A DNA stretch of 8,732 nucleotides. Source: an uncultured Zetaproteobacteria bacterium. Lineage in GTDB: Bacteria; Pseudomonadota; Zetaproteobacteria; Mariprofundales; Mariprofundaceae. The stretch lies in contig CAMZLX010000021.1 in NCBI GenBank assembly GCA_947311795.1, positions 1-8,732 of the forward strand, in the 5' to 3' direction. The notes beneath the pieces are model-generated. The model ran no database searches. It was not told the origin of the DNA and saw only the letters and a program-made list of their open reading frames with translations. The translations under genes and the position numbers were made by a program. Positions 1-6,467 of this stretch are shown here, one piece after another. Positions within the stretch are counted from its first letter, which is position 1, and every line of letters begins with the position of its first letter.

Positions 1-563
1 CTGATGCCACGTTTTGCCGCATTCTCAATATCTGATTTGACAATTCGACCGCGAGGGCCTGTGCCTGTAATCGCTGCAATATTAATACCTTTTTGTTTCG
101 CCAAGCGACGGGCTAAAGGTGATGCTTTGATGCGTTTATCATTGGCTGCGCGTTCAACGGCGGCTTGGTCTACGGCAGGTGTTTCAGCTTGCGGTGCAAC
201 TTCAGCCGGCACTGGTACAACGGTTGGTGTGGGTTCTGCTTCAACCGCTGCGGGTGTGCCGTGTGTCTCAAGCACGGGCGCTTGCCCACTGCCCTCAGGC
301 TCGTAATCCGCGGGTACTTCTTCATCATCTTCAGCAATCACGCCAATGGCTTCACCCACAGTGACAAGCGTGCCTTCTGGTGCAATGATTTTATGCAATA
401 CACCTTCGTCAATCACTTCCACTTCCATGGTCGCTTTGTCGGTTTCCACTTCAAGCATCACTTCGCCTGATTCAAGTGTATCACCTTCTTTCTTTAGCCA
501 ACGCGCAATTTTACCTTCGGTCATCGTCGGTGATAATTGGGTCATAAAAATATCAATCGGCAT
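1..563 (-). CDS. pdhC: Pyruvate dehydrogenase complex E2 (dihydrolipoamide acetyltransferase), N-terminal part, cut by the window edge
   Basis: E2 carries the acetyl group from E1 on a swinging lipoyl arm and transfers it to CoA. The 187 visible residues begin MPIDIFMTQLSPTMTEGKIA, a classical lipoyl-domain start. The lipoyl domain spans about residues 1-78, with the lipoylated lysine K43 in the motif VETDKATMEV. A Pro/Ala/Glu-rich flexible hinge follows (about 80-140), then a peripheral subunit-binding domain (about 143-180) with the motifs ASPLARRLAKQKGI and TGTGPRGRIVKSDIE, which holds E1 or E3. The catalytic acetyltransferase core lies beyond the left edge. The ATG at 561-563 is preceded by a GAGGT ribosome-binding site. 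Its position after pdhA and pdhB supports a pyruvate complex rather than a 2-oxoglutarate or branched-chain one, although the N-terminal part alone could not settle that. There is a single lipoyl domain. Confidence 0.95.
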   Translation of the reverse strand, partial: MPIDIFMTQLSPTMTEGKIARWLKKEGDTLESGEVMLEVETDKATMEVEVIDEGVLHKIIAPEGTLVTVGEAIGVIAEDDEEVPADYEPEGSGQAPVLETHGTPAAVEAEPTPTVVPVPAEVAPQAETPAVDQAAVERAANDKRIKASPLARRLAKQKGINIAAITGTGPRGRIVKSDIENAAKRGI

Positions 564-578
564 ATTTTACCTCAATGT

Positions 579-614
579 TTGGTCATGACTAAGGTGTCAC
601 GACAAAAATTTGTC
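579..614. promoter_or_regulatory. Two short inverted repeats upstream of the E2 gene
   Basis: Just upstream of the E2 ribosome-binding site lie a near-palindrome, TTGGTCATGACTAA (579-592, one mismatched pair), and a perfect 6-2-6 inverted repeat, GACAAAAATTTGTC (601-614). The centres are about 22 bases apart, and both contain GTCA/TGAC-type half sites. I found no convincing -35/-10 pair, so this could be an operator, an RNA hairpin in the pdhB-E2 spacer, or chance. It does not match the PdhR operator consensus as I remember it. Confidence 0.3.
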
Positions 615-741
615 ATTTCAAATGGTGCATGAGATTGCTTTCCAGATTGTTTGAGTGCAAAGAAAGAAGGCGCAGTGTGCTTGCTGCACATGAGCATTCT
701 TGATAAAGCAATCGAGCAATATGAAAGTGAGCTAATCATCA

Positions 742-1722
742 TTAAGCGCGATTACAAACAACACGCGCCGCTTCAACAATTTCAGCTACGGAAGGAAGCG
801 CATAGTTTTCCAAGTTGGCAGCATATGGCATAGGCACATCTTTACCTGTCACACGCGCAACAGGCGCATCCAAATCATCAAAACCTTTTTCCATAATACG
901 CGCAGAAATTTCCGCACCAATACCTGCAAAACGCCAGCCTTCTTCAATCACCACAGCACGGTTGGTTTTGGCAACCGATGCTAAGATAGTCGCTTCATCC
1001 AACGGGCGAATGGTGCGCGGGTCAACAACCTCTGCATCAATGCCTTGTTTCGCCAATTCGTCTGCTGCCATCAAGGCGTAACCTGTCATACGCGAGTGCG
1101 CCACAAGCGTTACATCACTGCCCACACGTTTAATATCCGCTTTGCCCAGTGGAATAATATATTCACCTTCTGGAACTTCACCAATGTCACCATAATTGAT
1201 CTCATTCTCGATGAAAATCACCGTGTCATTGTCACGAATGGATGCCGCCAACAAACCCTTAGCATCTGCAGGATTGGATGGCATCACAACTTTCAAACCT
1301 GGAATATTGGCATACCAATTTTCAAAGGCTTGGGAATGTTGTGAGCTTACACGCGCTGCAGCACCACCTGCGCCACGAAACACCATTGGGCAGTCATATT
1401 GACCACCTGTCATATATTTCATTTTAGCGGCAGCATTCACGATTTGGTCGGCTGCAAGAATAGCAAAGTTCCAAGTCATAAACTCAATCACAGGGCGTAA
1501 GCCAGCCATAGCTGCGCCCACACCAAGCCCAGAAAAACCAAGCTCTGTGATGGGTGTATCAATTACACGTTTCGGACCAAACTTATCCAACATACCTTGG
1601 GATACTTTGTATGCACCATTGTATTCAGCAACTTCTTCGCCCATCAAAAATACGCGGTCATCCCGCTCCATTTCTTGGCACATCGCCTGATTTAATGCTT
1701 CACGATACGTAATCTTAGCCAT
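742..1722 (-). CDS. pdhB: Pyruvate dehydrogenase E1 component, beta subunit
   Basis: This is the beta subunit of the heterotetrameric thiamine-diphosphate E1. With E1 alpha it decarboxylates pyruvate and reductively acetylates the lipoyl group of E2. The 326-residue length is normal. The sequence closely follows the mitochondrial E1 beta family: FLMGEEVAEYNGAYKVSQGM (about 25-44), IDTPITELGFSGLGVGAAMAGLRP, then RVSSQHSQAFENWYANIPGLKVV. E60 in PITE matches the glutamate that activates the thiamine aminopyrimidine ring (Glu59 in the human subunit), and H129 in SSQHSQ matches the active-site histidine. The transketolase C-terminal half has VAHSRMTGYAL, VVDPRTIRPLD and RVTGKDVPMPYA. The ATG start overlaps the pdhA stop as TAATG, with AGGA just upstream, so translation is probably coupled. 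The PMPYA motif and close pdhA linkage favour pyruvate over branched-chain substrates. Confidence 0.97.
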   Translation of the reverse strand: MAKITYREALNQAMCQEMERDDRVFLMGEEVAEYNGAYKVSQGMLDKFGPKRVIDTPITELGFSGLGVGAAMAGLRPVIEFMTWNFAILAADQIVNAAAKMKYMTGGQYDCPMVFRGAGGAAARVSSQHSQAFENWYANIPGLKVVMPSNPADAKGLLAASIRDNDTVIFIENEINYGDIGEVPEGEYIIPLGKADIKRVGSDVTLVAHSRMTGYALMAADELAKQGIDAEVVDPRTIRPLDEATILASVAKTNRAVVIEEGWRFAGIGAEISARIMEKGFDDLDAPVARVTGKDVPMPYAANLENYALPSVAEIVEAARVVCNRA

Positions 1723-2777
1723 TATCCTACCTGCCTTGGGTATGGGTATGCATTGGGAATTTCATCAGTGATGATGTCATCCCACAATGCTGAAAGGTCG
1801 GGCTCAGGTTGCGCTTCTGCTGCTTTCGCCACTGCCACCACTTCTTTCTTAATATCTTTATCTTTTTGTTTAAATTCAGCTTCGGTCGCAAGACCAGCTT
1901 CAATCATTTGCTTTTGTAAACGCACGATAGGGTCACGACCGGAACGCCATTCATCCACTTCATCACGTGTACGATACGTTGCAGGGTCAGACATCGAATG
2001 ACCACGGTAACGGTAAGTCATCATTTCCACAATGATTGGACCTTGCCCAGAACGCGCATGTTCCAACGCCTCAGTCATTTTGCGTTCAACTTCCAACACA
2101 TCCATACCATCCACTTGAATGCCTGGCACTTTGAATGAAATACCACGCTTATAAAGATGTGTTTCCGCTGATGCACGGCTTAGCGATGTACCCATGGCGT
2201 ATTGGTTGTTTTCAATCACAAATACAACTGGAAGTTTCCAAAGTGCCGCCATGTTAAACGATTCATACACCGCGCCCTGATTCACACCACCATCACCCAT
2301 AATGGTAATGGACACACGCTTATCATCGCGGTATTGGCTGGCAAAAGCGAACCCAATACCAATCGGCACTTGTTCACCCACAATACCATTGCCACCCGCA
2401 AAGTTTTTCTCTTTGTCGAACATATGCATGGAGCCGCCTTTACCGCCCACAATACCACCTGCTCGACCCAATAATTCTGCCATAATGGCTGTGGGGTCTG
2501 AGCCACGTGCTAAAATATGACCGTGGTCGCGGTAGCTGGTCATCATATAATCGGTAGGTTCTGAGGCTTCTTCCATGCCGATACACACCGCTTCTTGCCC
2601 ATTACATAAATGGCAAAACCCGCCAATTTTTTTTAAGCCATACATTTGCCCAGCTTTTTCTTCAAAGCGGCGAACGAATAACATCATATCGTGCATGGCA
2701 TGCAAACGCTCGGCGCTGTAGAAGCGACCCTCTTGCGTGATGCCAGCTTGGTTTTCTTGCTGATTCTTGGTTGTCAT
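1722..2777 (-). CDS. pdhA: Pyruvate dehydrogenase E1 component, alpha subunit
   Basis: This subunit binds thiamine diphosphate and Mg2+ and, together with PdhB, catalyses the first, rate-setting step of pyruvate oxidation. At 351 residues it has the usual length. The thiamine-diphosphate motif runs from GDGGVNQG (161-168) to the paired asparagines N190-N191 in FVIENNQYAMGT. The substrate and phosphorylation-loop region YRYRGHSMSDPATYR (255-269) is present, as are FCHLCNGQEA (54-63) and GGKGGSMHMF (111-120), all hallmarks of pyruvate-specific E1 alpha. The ATG start is preceded by GGGGA at a good distance. It is the first gene of the pdh block, and the 91-base region before it holds phased direct repeats and a weak promoter candidate. 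The last codons overlap pdhB. The mammalian-type regulatory serines lie in a conserved loop, but no kinase gene is visible, so phosphorylation is not implied. Confidence 0.97.
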   Translation of the reverse strand: MTTKNQQENQAGITQEGRFYSAERLHAMHDMMLFVRRFEEKAGQMYGLKKIGGFCHLCNGQEAVCIGMEEASEPTDYMMTSYRDHGHILARGSDPTAIMAELLGRAGGIVGGKGGSMHMFDKEKNFAGGNGIVGEQVPIGIGFAFASQYRDDKRVSITIMGDGGVNQGAVYESFNMAALWKLPVVFVIENNQYAMGTSLSRASAETHLYKRGISFKVPGIQVDGMDVLEVERKMTEALEHARSGQGPIIVEMMTYRYRGHSMSDPATYRTRDEVDEWRSGRDPIVRLQKQMIEAGLATEAEFKQKDKDIKKEVVAVAKAAEAQPEPDLSALWDDIITDEIPNAYPYPRQVG

Positions 2778-2801
2778 AACATCCCCAATAATTTCACTTG
2801 A

Positions 2802-2818
2802 GCCCGAACTATGCCCGA
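2802..2818. repeat. Direct repeat GCCCGA x2, 11-base period, in the pdhA leader region
   Basis: GCCCGA occurs at 2802-2807 and 2813-2818. The flanking bases are partly matched (GCCCGAACTAT then GCCCGACTCAT). The 11-base period is about one helical turn, so both copies face the same side of the DNA. They lie 25-41 bases upstream of the pdhA start and flank or overlap a candidate -10 box, where a repressor could act. The arrangement is visible in the sequence; binding is inferred. Confidence 0.4.
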
Positions 2819-2835
2819 CTCATATCCCTTCGCAA
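2808..2835 (-). promoter_or_regulatory. pdhA: Weak sigma70-like promoter candidate for pdhA
   Basis: Read on the minus strand, TTGCGA (2830-2835) and CATAGT (2808-2813) are separated by 16 bases. Each matches four of six consensus positions. Transcription would begin near 2801, giving a leader of roughly 25 bases before the pdhA ATG. The match is weak. The flanking direct repeats on both sides are the better argument that this is the control region. Confidence 0.3.
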
Positions 2836-2855
2836 CCTATAAAGACCCTATAAAG
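2836..2855. repeat. Direct repeat CCTATAAAG x2, 11-base period, upstream of pdhA
   Basis: The nonamer CCTATAAAG occurs at 2836-2844 and 2847-2855, separated by AC, again with an 11-base period. It lies directly upstream of the candidate -35 box of pdhA, where an activator would be expected, and after the stop codon of the methyltransferase gene. The half sites are not palindromic, so a tandem-binding regulator would be needed. An exact nine-base match at this spacing in such a short gap is unlikely to be chance, though the region is A+T-rich. Confidence 0.45.
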
Positions 2856-2868
2856 TAAACCTGTTTAT

Positions 2869-3471
2869 TTATTCCTTAAACATATAGACGGTAAAATCAT
2901 TATCCAAATAGTCATCGCGCAGCCTGCAGTTAGGGCTTAAACTTTGGCAAAATGTCAATATTTCTTCAGGCTTAAAGCTTTGTAAATCATGGGCTTGCAC
3001 CACCTTTGCATTCAACAGGTTAAATGCCACCCCTTGGCGACATAAACGATACATTTCTTTAATCGTTTGCCGAGCATATTTCCCTTTATCACCATAGGGC
3101 TCATTTAGGGCGCCCGAGAGCAAAACCCAGTCAAACGAAAGCATCTTAAAACCACTTTTTTTAAGTTCATTAGTAAACAGTGGTGTGTTCGGATGCTGTG
3201 CTTTGGCCACAGCAATAAGGTCAGGCGAAATATCAATGCCTGTATATACCACATCTTTCCCCTGTGCTGCAAACCATGACTTTAAATCTGCAAAACCACA
3301 GCCAACATCCAACACACTATCGCCCTGATTCACACCAATCTCTGCCAAAACTTGAAACCGTAATTCTTGAATGTCTTGATTACTCCAATACAAGGCATTG
3401 GGATGATAGCCATACCGTTTCAGACTATCCCTATGTCTATCAATAATACGCTTTTTTTGCGTTTTATTCAT
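2869..3471 (-). CDS. Class I SAM-dependent methyltransferase, substrate unknown
   Basis: This 200-residue protein has the Rossmann methyltransferase signature. Motif I is VLDVGCGFADL (53-63), which binds S-adenosylmethionine. GIDIS (78-82) supplies the acidic residue for the ribose, and DWVLLSGALNEPYG (114-127) corresponds to the strand-4 region. No DNA- or rRNA-methylase NPPY motif is present. The basic N-terminus (MNKTQKKRIIDRHRDSLKRYGY) and the C-terminus ending DFTVYMFKE resemble a family of small uncharacterised bacterial methyltransferases that I know only by general appearance. Its ATG overlaps the stop of the L,D-transpeptidase gene as ATGA, with no strong ribosome-binding site, so it is likely translated by coupling and is the last gene of the ferredoxin-sspB operon. 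A small molecule, quinone-like compound or protein could be the substrate; the sequence does not decide. Confidence 0.85.
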   Translation of the reverse strand: MNKTQKKRIIDRHRDSLKRYGYHPNALYWSNQDIQELRFQVLAEIGVNQGDSVLDVGCGFADLKSWFAAQGKDVVYTGIDISPDLIAVAKAQHPNTPLFTNELKKSGFKMLSFDWVLLSGALNEPYGDKGKYARQTIKEMYRLCRQGVAFNLLNAKVVQAHDLQSFKPEEILTFCQSLSPNCRLRDDYLDNDFTVYMFKE

Positions 3472-3932
3472 GGCTTAATATAAACCATCTCGCCTGGTCT
3501 GACATGGGCAAATAAATCAATCACATCATCATTGCACATGCGAATACAACCATGCGAAACAGGCTGCCCAATCTTATCTTCTTCATCCGTACCATGAATA
3601 TAAATATAACGCTGAAACGTATCTTGTTTTCCGCGTTTATTGATTCCCGTTTGTTGCCCTTCCAACCACAGAATCCGGCTTAATATCCAATCGGGTTGAG
3701 AACTTCGTATATCCTCTGAAAACAATCCCACAACCTTTCTGCCAACAAATGAAGTCAGCGGCATTTCTCCATCACCAATTTTATATTTGATACGGTGCCT
3801 TCCCAAGGGTGTCTGTAAGCTTCCTTGTTGATTGCCCACGCCATTTTTTGCGGTAGAAATCGGGTACACACAAACCACACCTGTTTTTCTGCGATGGTAT
3901 AACTTTTGCTCGGATACAATAATTTTAATCAC
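3468..3932 (-). CDS. Small YkuD-domain L,D-transpeptidase without a visible signal peptide
   Basis: L,D-transpeptidases form or edit 3-3 peptidoglycan cross-links, or attach proteins to peptidoglycan, through a catalytic cysteine. The 154-residue protein is essentially one YkuD domain: GSLQTPLGRHRIKYKIG (37-53), IHGTDEEDKIGQPVSHGCIRM (112-132) with H113, S126, H127 and catalytic C129, and a last strand GEMVYI. The start is GTG at 3930-3932, overlapping the stop of the Hda-like gene as GTGA. The first residues (MIKIIVSEQKLYHRR) already form the first strand of the domain, so no signal peptide, lipobox or membrane anchor is encoded. Either it is exported by an unusual route, acts on cytoplasmic precursors, or uses another substrate. 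The fold assignment is firm; the physiological substrate is not. Confidence 0.9.
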   Translation of the reverse strand: MIKIIVSEQKLYHRRKTGVVCVYPISTAKNGVGNQQGSLQTPLGRHRIKYKIGDGEMPLTSFVGRKVVGLFSEDIRSSQPDWILSRILWLEGQQTGINKRGKQDTFQRYIYIHGTDEEDKIGQPVSHGCIRMCNDDVIDLFAHVRPGEMVYIKP

Positions 3933-4612
3933 GATATACCCAAAACTTTAAGCGCTTTGGCAGCATTCATTTTCTCACACTTTTCTCTGGAATAAATGTC
4001 CAACGTGTTGATGGCTTGCAATAAATCAGCCAACCTGCGTGGTATATATTGCAGCAACGTGGGCAGCACAGTCTCTTTCATATCCCATTGCATGGTTTGC
4101 AACACCGACTTCAATACTTTTTCCAATTCTTCATCCTGCTCAGGCGGCGCTATACTCACCTGCTCCATCATCAATAACCGACTGCTTAATTCAGGCGGCA
4201 TATCCGATTCAGCACAGCGCCAACTGATAAGCAAAGCCTTGTTCATATCTTTGGCACGTTCAATCAAATGGAATACTGCATAACTTGTTGCTGCAGGCAG
4301 AGCTCCAGCAGGCAAATCCAACACCCAATACGCATGATGTTCACTAGCATTCAACCATGTTTTGAGTTGTGCCACGGATGATAAATGTGTTTGAAATGGT
4401 GGCAAAAAAGCAATCTGTGTATAATCATCAAACACACCATGAATCAAATGACTTTTGCCAGCAACTTCATGCGAAGAAAGCCATAAAGTGCCCCCTTTGA
4501 CCATCCATAGTGCCAAACGTGATTGAGCTTCCTCACAAGCACCATGCCGCACCCAATTTCCATAGTGTTTTTGGTCAGGAATAGCCAAGGATAAAATCTG
4601 TTGTTCGCTCAA
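3929..4612 (-). CDS. hda: Hda-like protein, DnaA-related AAA+ family with degenerate nucleotide-binding motifs
   Basis: Hda binds the sliding clamp and promotes hydrolysis of DnaA-bound ATP, limiting re-initiation of replication. From a TTG start at 4610-4612 the product has 227 residues. An AGGA site lies five bases upstream and overlaps the previous stop. An in-frame ATG at 4649-4651 would add 13 residues, but it lacks a good ribosome-binding site and lies inside the preceding gene. QILSLA (5-10) resembles the clamp-binding motif of E. coli Hda, and IPDQKHYGNWVRHG aligns with the family N-terminus. The P-loop keeps GKS (52-54) but has serine in place of the first glycine. Walker B is reduced to VLDLP (97-101). 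LLISW (128-132) fits sensor 1, SSRL (143-146) the arginine-finger box, and RRLADLLQAINTLD (192-205) sensor 2. A neighbouring DUF2066 gene also occurs beside hda in Pseudomonas, as I recall. It could be a divergent DnaA-like protein rather than a true orthologue. Confidence 0.75.
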   Translation of the reverse strand: MSEQQILSLAIPDQKHYGNWVRHGACEEAQSRLALWMVKGGTLWLSSHEVAGKSHLIHGVFDDYTQIAFLPPFQTHLSSVAQLKTWLNASEHHAYWVLDLPAGALPAATSYAVFHLIERAKDMNKALLISWRCAESDMPPELSSRLLMMEQVSIAPPEQDEELEKVLKSVLQTMQWDMKETVLPTLLQYIPRRLADLLQAINTLDIYSREKCEKMNAAKALKVLGIS

Positions 4613-4619
4613 AACAGTC

Positions 4620-5540
4620 CTATTGCACCAACCACTGACTTTCACTGCCATCCGCTTGGCGAATAGCCTGCATACCGTATGCTGAAAACCATGATTCTAC
4701 CCATGAATCATCATCATCTTTCATCACAATGCGGTATTGCCGCCGCATCTTTTGCAACAACACTGGAGTAACTGACACCACATGCGCTTGACGAACAAGC
4801 GCCTCTTCCAAAGCCACCTCGGATGTAAGCGGCAAATCCGATTCAATCGTAATCATCATTTCTTTGGATGTATCTTTAAAATGTAATGTACCCAAACTGT
4901 ATGCATCTCGAATTTGCAACAAAATATCTTGCAGCCAAGCTTGAAGTTGATAACTCAAATAAGCCTGTGGCATTTGCTGTGTCTCTGCCAAAATATCAGT
5001 AGAAAAAGCACCTTGTACATCCACTGAAATCATGGGCTGCCCATACGCATCCGCACTGGGCTGGAAGCTTAATTGCAATTTTCGTCCTTTGGGGGTCAGC
5101 AAAAAGCCTTGCTTATCTGCCATGGTATAACTAAAATTCATCAGCTCACGCGCTAGACTTGCATCATCTTGGTCAAACCCTCTCACCTGAATACTTAAAT
5201 CCCACTTCGGCTGTTGGTTGACCATAGCAATCCCAAAACCCGCCAAGTACCGTTGCACTTGCACAGGATTAAACACCAAATCCACCCAACGCTTGTCCGC
5301 CTTAAATTGTAAAACCAGTGAGGTGCGACCTTTAAGCCTGCTTGCTTTGTCCAGCCCTTGTGTTGGCACAACCCGCTTCCATAATGTTGGTAGCGCCAAA
5401 CGCATGGCATCATTCACACTTAACCTCGGATTATCTTCGGTTGGATACACACGGATATGAAACCGCGCATCCGCATCCTCTGCCCACCCTGACGTTGAAA
5501 AACTTATGAACACCATAAAAAGAAACGCTATATATTTCAT
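4620..5540 (-). CDS. DUF2066-type secreted protein of unknown function
   Basis: The 306-residue product starts with a clear signal peptide, MKYIAFLFMVFISFSTSGWA, with likely cleavage after A20, so it should be periplasmic or envelope-associated. The ATG at 5538-5540 is preferred to the in-frame GTG at 5552. It directly precedes the signal sequence, has GGTGG upstream and overlaps the sspB stop as ATGA. The mature part begins with RFHIRVYPTEDNPRLSVNDA (residues 26-45) and continues with a region like TLWKRVVPTQGLDKASRL, matching the conserved N-terminal half of DUF2066 proteins. The remainder has alternating strands and helices without catalytic motifs I can name. Its stop overlaps the ribosome-binding site of the Hda-like gene. 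The family has no established function. Co-occurrence with hda supports the assignment but does not reveal the role. Confidence 0.75.
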   Translation of the reverse strand: MKYIAFLFMVFISFSTSGWAEDADARFHIRVYPTEDNPRLSVNDAMRLALPTLWKRVVPTQGLDKASRLKGRTSLVLQFKADKRWVDLVFNPVQVQRYLAGFGIAMVNQQPKWDLSIQVRGFDQDDASLARELMNFSYTMADKQGFLLTPKGRKLQLSFQPSADAYGQPMISVDVQGAFSTDILAETQQMPQAYLSYQLQAWLQDILLQIRDAYSLGTLHFKDTSKEMMITIESDLPLTSEVALEEALVRQAHVVSVTPVLLQKMRRQYRIVMKDDDDSWVESWFSAYGMQAIRQADGSESQWLVQ

Positions 5541-6040
5541 TTCACCACCCACAAGTGACCACGTTTTTTGCCTTTTTTTGCCGATGCTGATTGCGCTTTC
5601 TTTTTATCTTCATCTTTCTCGGATGTTTGAATCAAGGTCATACTTGGTTTTGTTTCTTTTTCTTCCAAAGCTTCAGGTTTGATGTCATCCACAGCATCCA
5701 ACACCATTTTGACTGTCTCTGGAATACTATCTTGCCAAATTAAACCCGATTCCATAGCCAAATCAGGCACGTACGCTGCCCAAATTCGATTCATGGGAAT
5801 CACACAATGGTGTGCGGCACCTGAAAAGGAAAAGTTGGACTCCACAAACCCATCACGAATATAAATCGGCTGCGGCATACGTGTGTTTAACACTAACCTT
5901 AACGCAGGGTCACCCTGTAAAAAATCAGGCACAATCACATCATCCGTGGTCGCATCCACCACAATATAAATACGCCCTTTTTCATCAAAAAAATTGCGCA
6001 ATTGTTTTGCTTTCAAGGCATCTTCGAATTTAATGCTCAC
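5537..6040 (-). CDS. sspB: ClpXP protease specificity-enhancing factor (SspB)
   Basis: SspB is an adaptor that binds ssrA-tagged and some other proteins and delivers them to ClpXP for degradation. The 167-residue product has the SspB core: a helix and strand KAKQLRNFFDEKGRIYIVVDAT (11-32), VIVPDFL, LRLVLNTR (47-54) and VESNFSFSGAAHHCVIPMNRIWAAYVPD (66-93), where the SGxxxxVxxP pattern is typical. A charged flexible linker (about 100-160) leads to the C-terminal GHLWVVK. This closely resembles the ClpX-binding tail of E. coli SspB, which ends LRVVK. The linker here is lysine-rich near its end, whereas the E. coli one is mostly acidic. The start is GTG at 6038-6040, three bases after the ferredoxin stop, with AGGA about ten bases upstream. 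Its stop overlaps the DUF2066 start. Confidence 0.92.
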   Translation of the reverse strand: MSIKFEDALKAKQLRNFFDEKGRIYIVVDATTDDVIVPDFLQGDPALRLVLNTRMPQPIYIRDGFVESNFSFSGAAHHCVIPMNRIWAAYVPDLAMESGLIWQDSIPETVKMVLDAVDDIKPEALEEKETKPSMTLIQTSEKDEDKKKAQSASAKKGKKRGHLWVVK

Positions 6041-6043
6041 GTT

Positions 6044-6373
6044 TTAATTATCCTGTGCATGAAATACCCATGCATCCACAGGTTTACCTTGCTTGAAGTG
6101 TGATTCAATAATGGTATCCACCTTGGCTTCATCCAAGTCCGCATACCACACACCTTCAGGGTGAACCACCATGATTGGCCCTTGTTTACACACACCCAAG
6201 CAACCTGCCCGATTCACCCGAACCGCAAGCTCGCCTTCTGCCAAACCTGCTTTCGCCACAGCTTCTTTCATATACTTTAAAAGCGGCATATTTTCACCAC
6301 ACGACTTACCAACGCACATGATAACATGGCGTTTATAGGGTGAAATACTAAGCTCTTTTAATGCTTCTGACAT
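6044..6373 (-). CDS. Thioredoxin-like [2Fe-2S] ferredoxin (COG3411 type)
   Basis: This 109-residue soluble electron carrier has four cysteines placed as in thioredoxin-fold [2Fe-2S] ferredoxins: C20 and C25 in IMCVGKSCGENMP, and C58 and C62 in NRAGCLGVCKQGPIMVVHPEGVWY. The GCLGxCxxGP and HPEGVWY motifs are diagnostic of this family. It lacks the extra domains of NuoE or hydrogenase subunits and looks like a free-standing ferredoxin. It is the first gene of the minus-strand operon, and the next gene, sspB, follows after three bases. The ATG at 6371-6373 is preceded by AGGA about nine bases away. Its redox partner cannot be read from the context; nothing adjacent is an obvious oxidoreductase. 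Confidence 0.92.
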   Translation of the reverse strand: MSEALKELSISPYKRHVIMCVGKSCGENMPLLKYMKEAVAKAGLAEGELAVRVNRAGCLGVCKQGPIMVVHPEGVWYADLDEAKVDTIIESHFKQGKPVDAWVFHAQDN

Positions 6374-6437
6374 GTTTCTACCGTCCTGTAATTTGGTCTA
6401 TGTTGCGTAGCGTAACCATTTATGCGGCGGCTGTCAT

Positions 6438-6467
6438 AAAATATGTGTAAAAATTTGACTTGGTCAA
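6438..6467 (-). promoter_or_regulatory. Sigma70-like promoter candidate for the ferredoxin-sspB operon
   Basis: On the minus strand, TTGACC (6462-6467, five of six consensus bases) and TATTTT (6438-6443, four of six) are separated by 18 bases. Transcription would start near 6431, giving a leader of about 58 bases before the ferredoxin ATG. This is the best promoter-like match I found in the window. Its -35 box falls inside the inverted repeat at 6454-6468, so a protein bound there could block it. Confidence 0.5.

Noticed and set aside
676..690. Intrinsic terminator after pdhB
   Set aside because: The stem is only five base pairs and the following run is mixed C/T rather than a T tract. A terminator here would also cut E2 off from pdhA-pdhB.
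572..697. A 41-codon minus-strand reading frame in the pdhB-E2 spacer, ending just before the E2 ribosome-binding site
   Set aside because: It has an ATG but no ribosome-binding site, no recognisable motif and a composition like random spacer. Its stop next to the E2 start is suggestive but not enough.
651..833. A plus-strand 60-residue reading frame that starts in the spacer
   Set aside because: It begins with TTG without a ribosome-binding site, and its second half is antisense to the end of pdhB.
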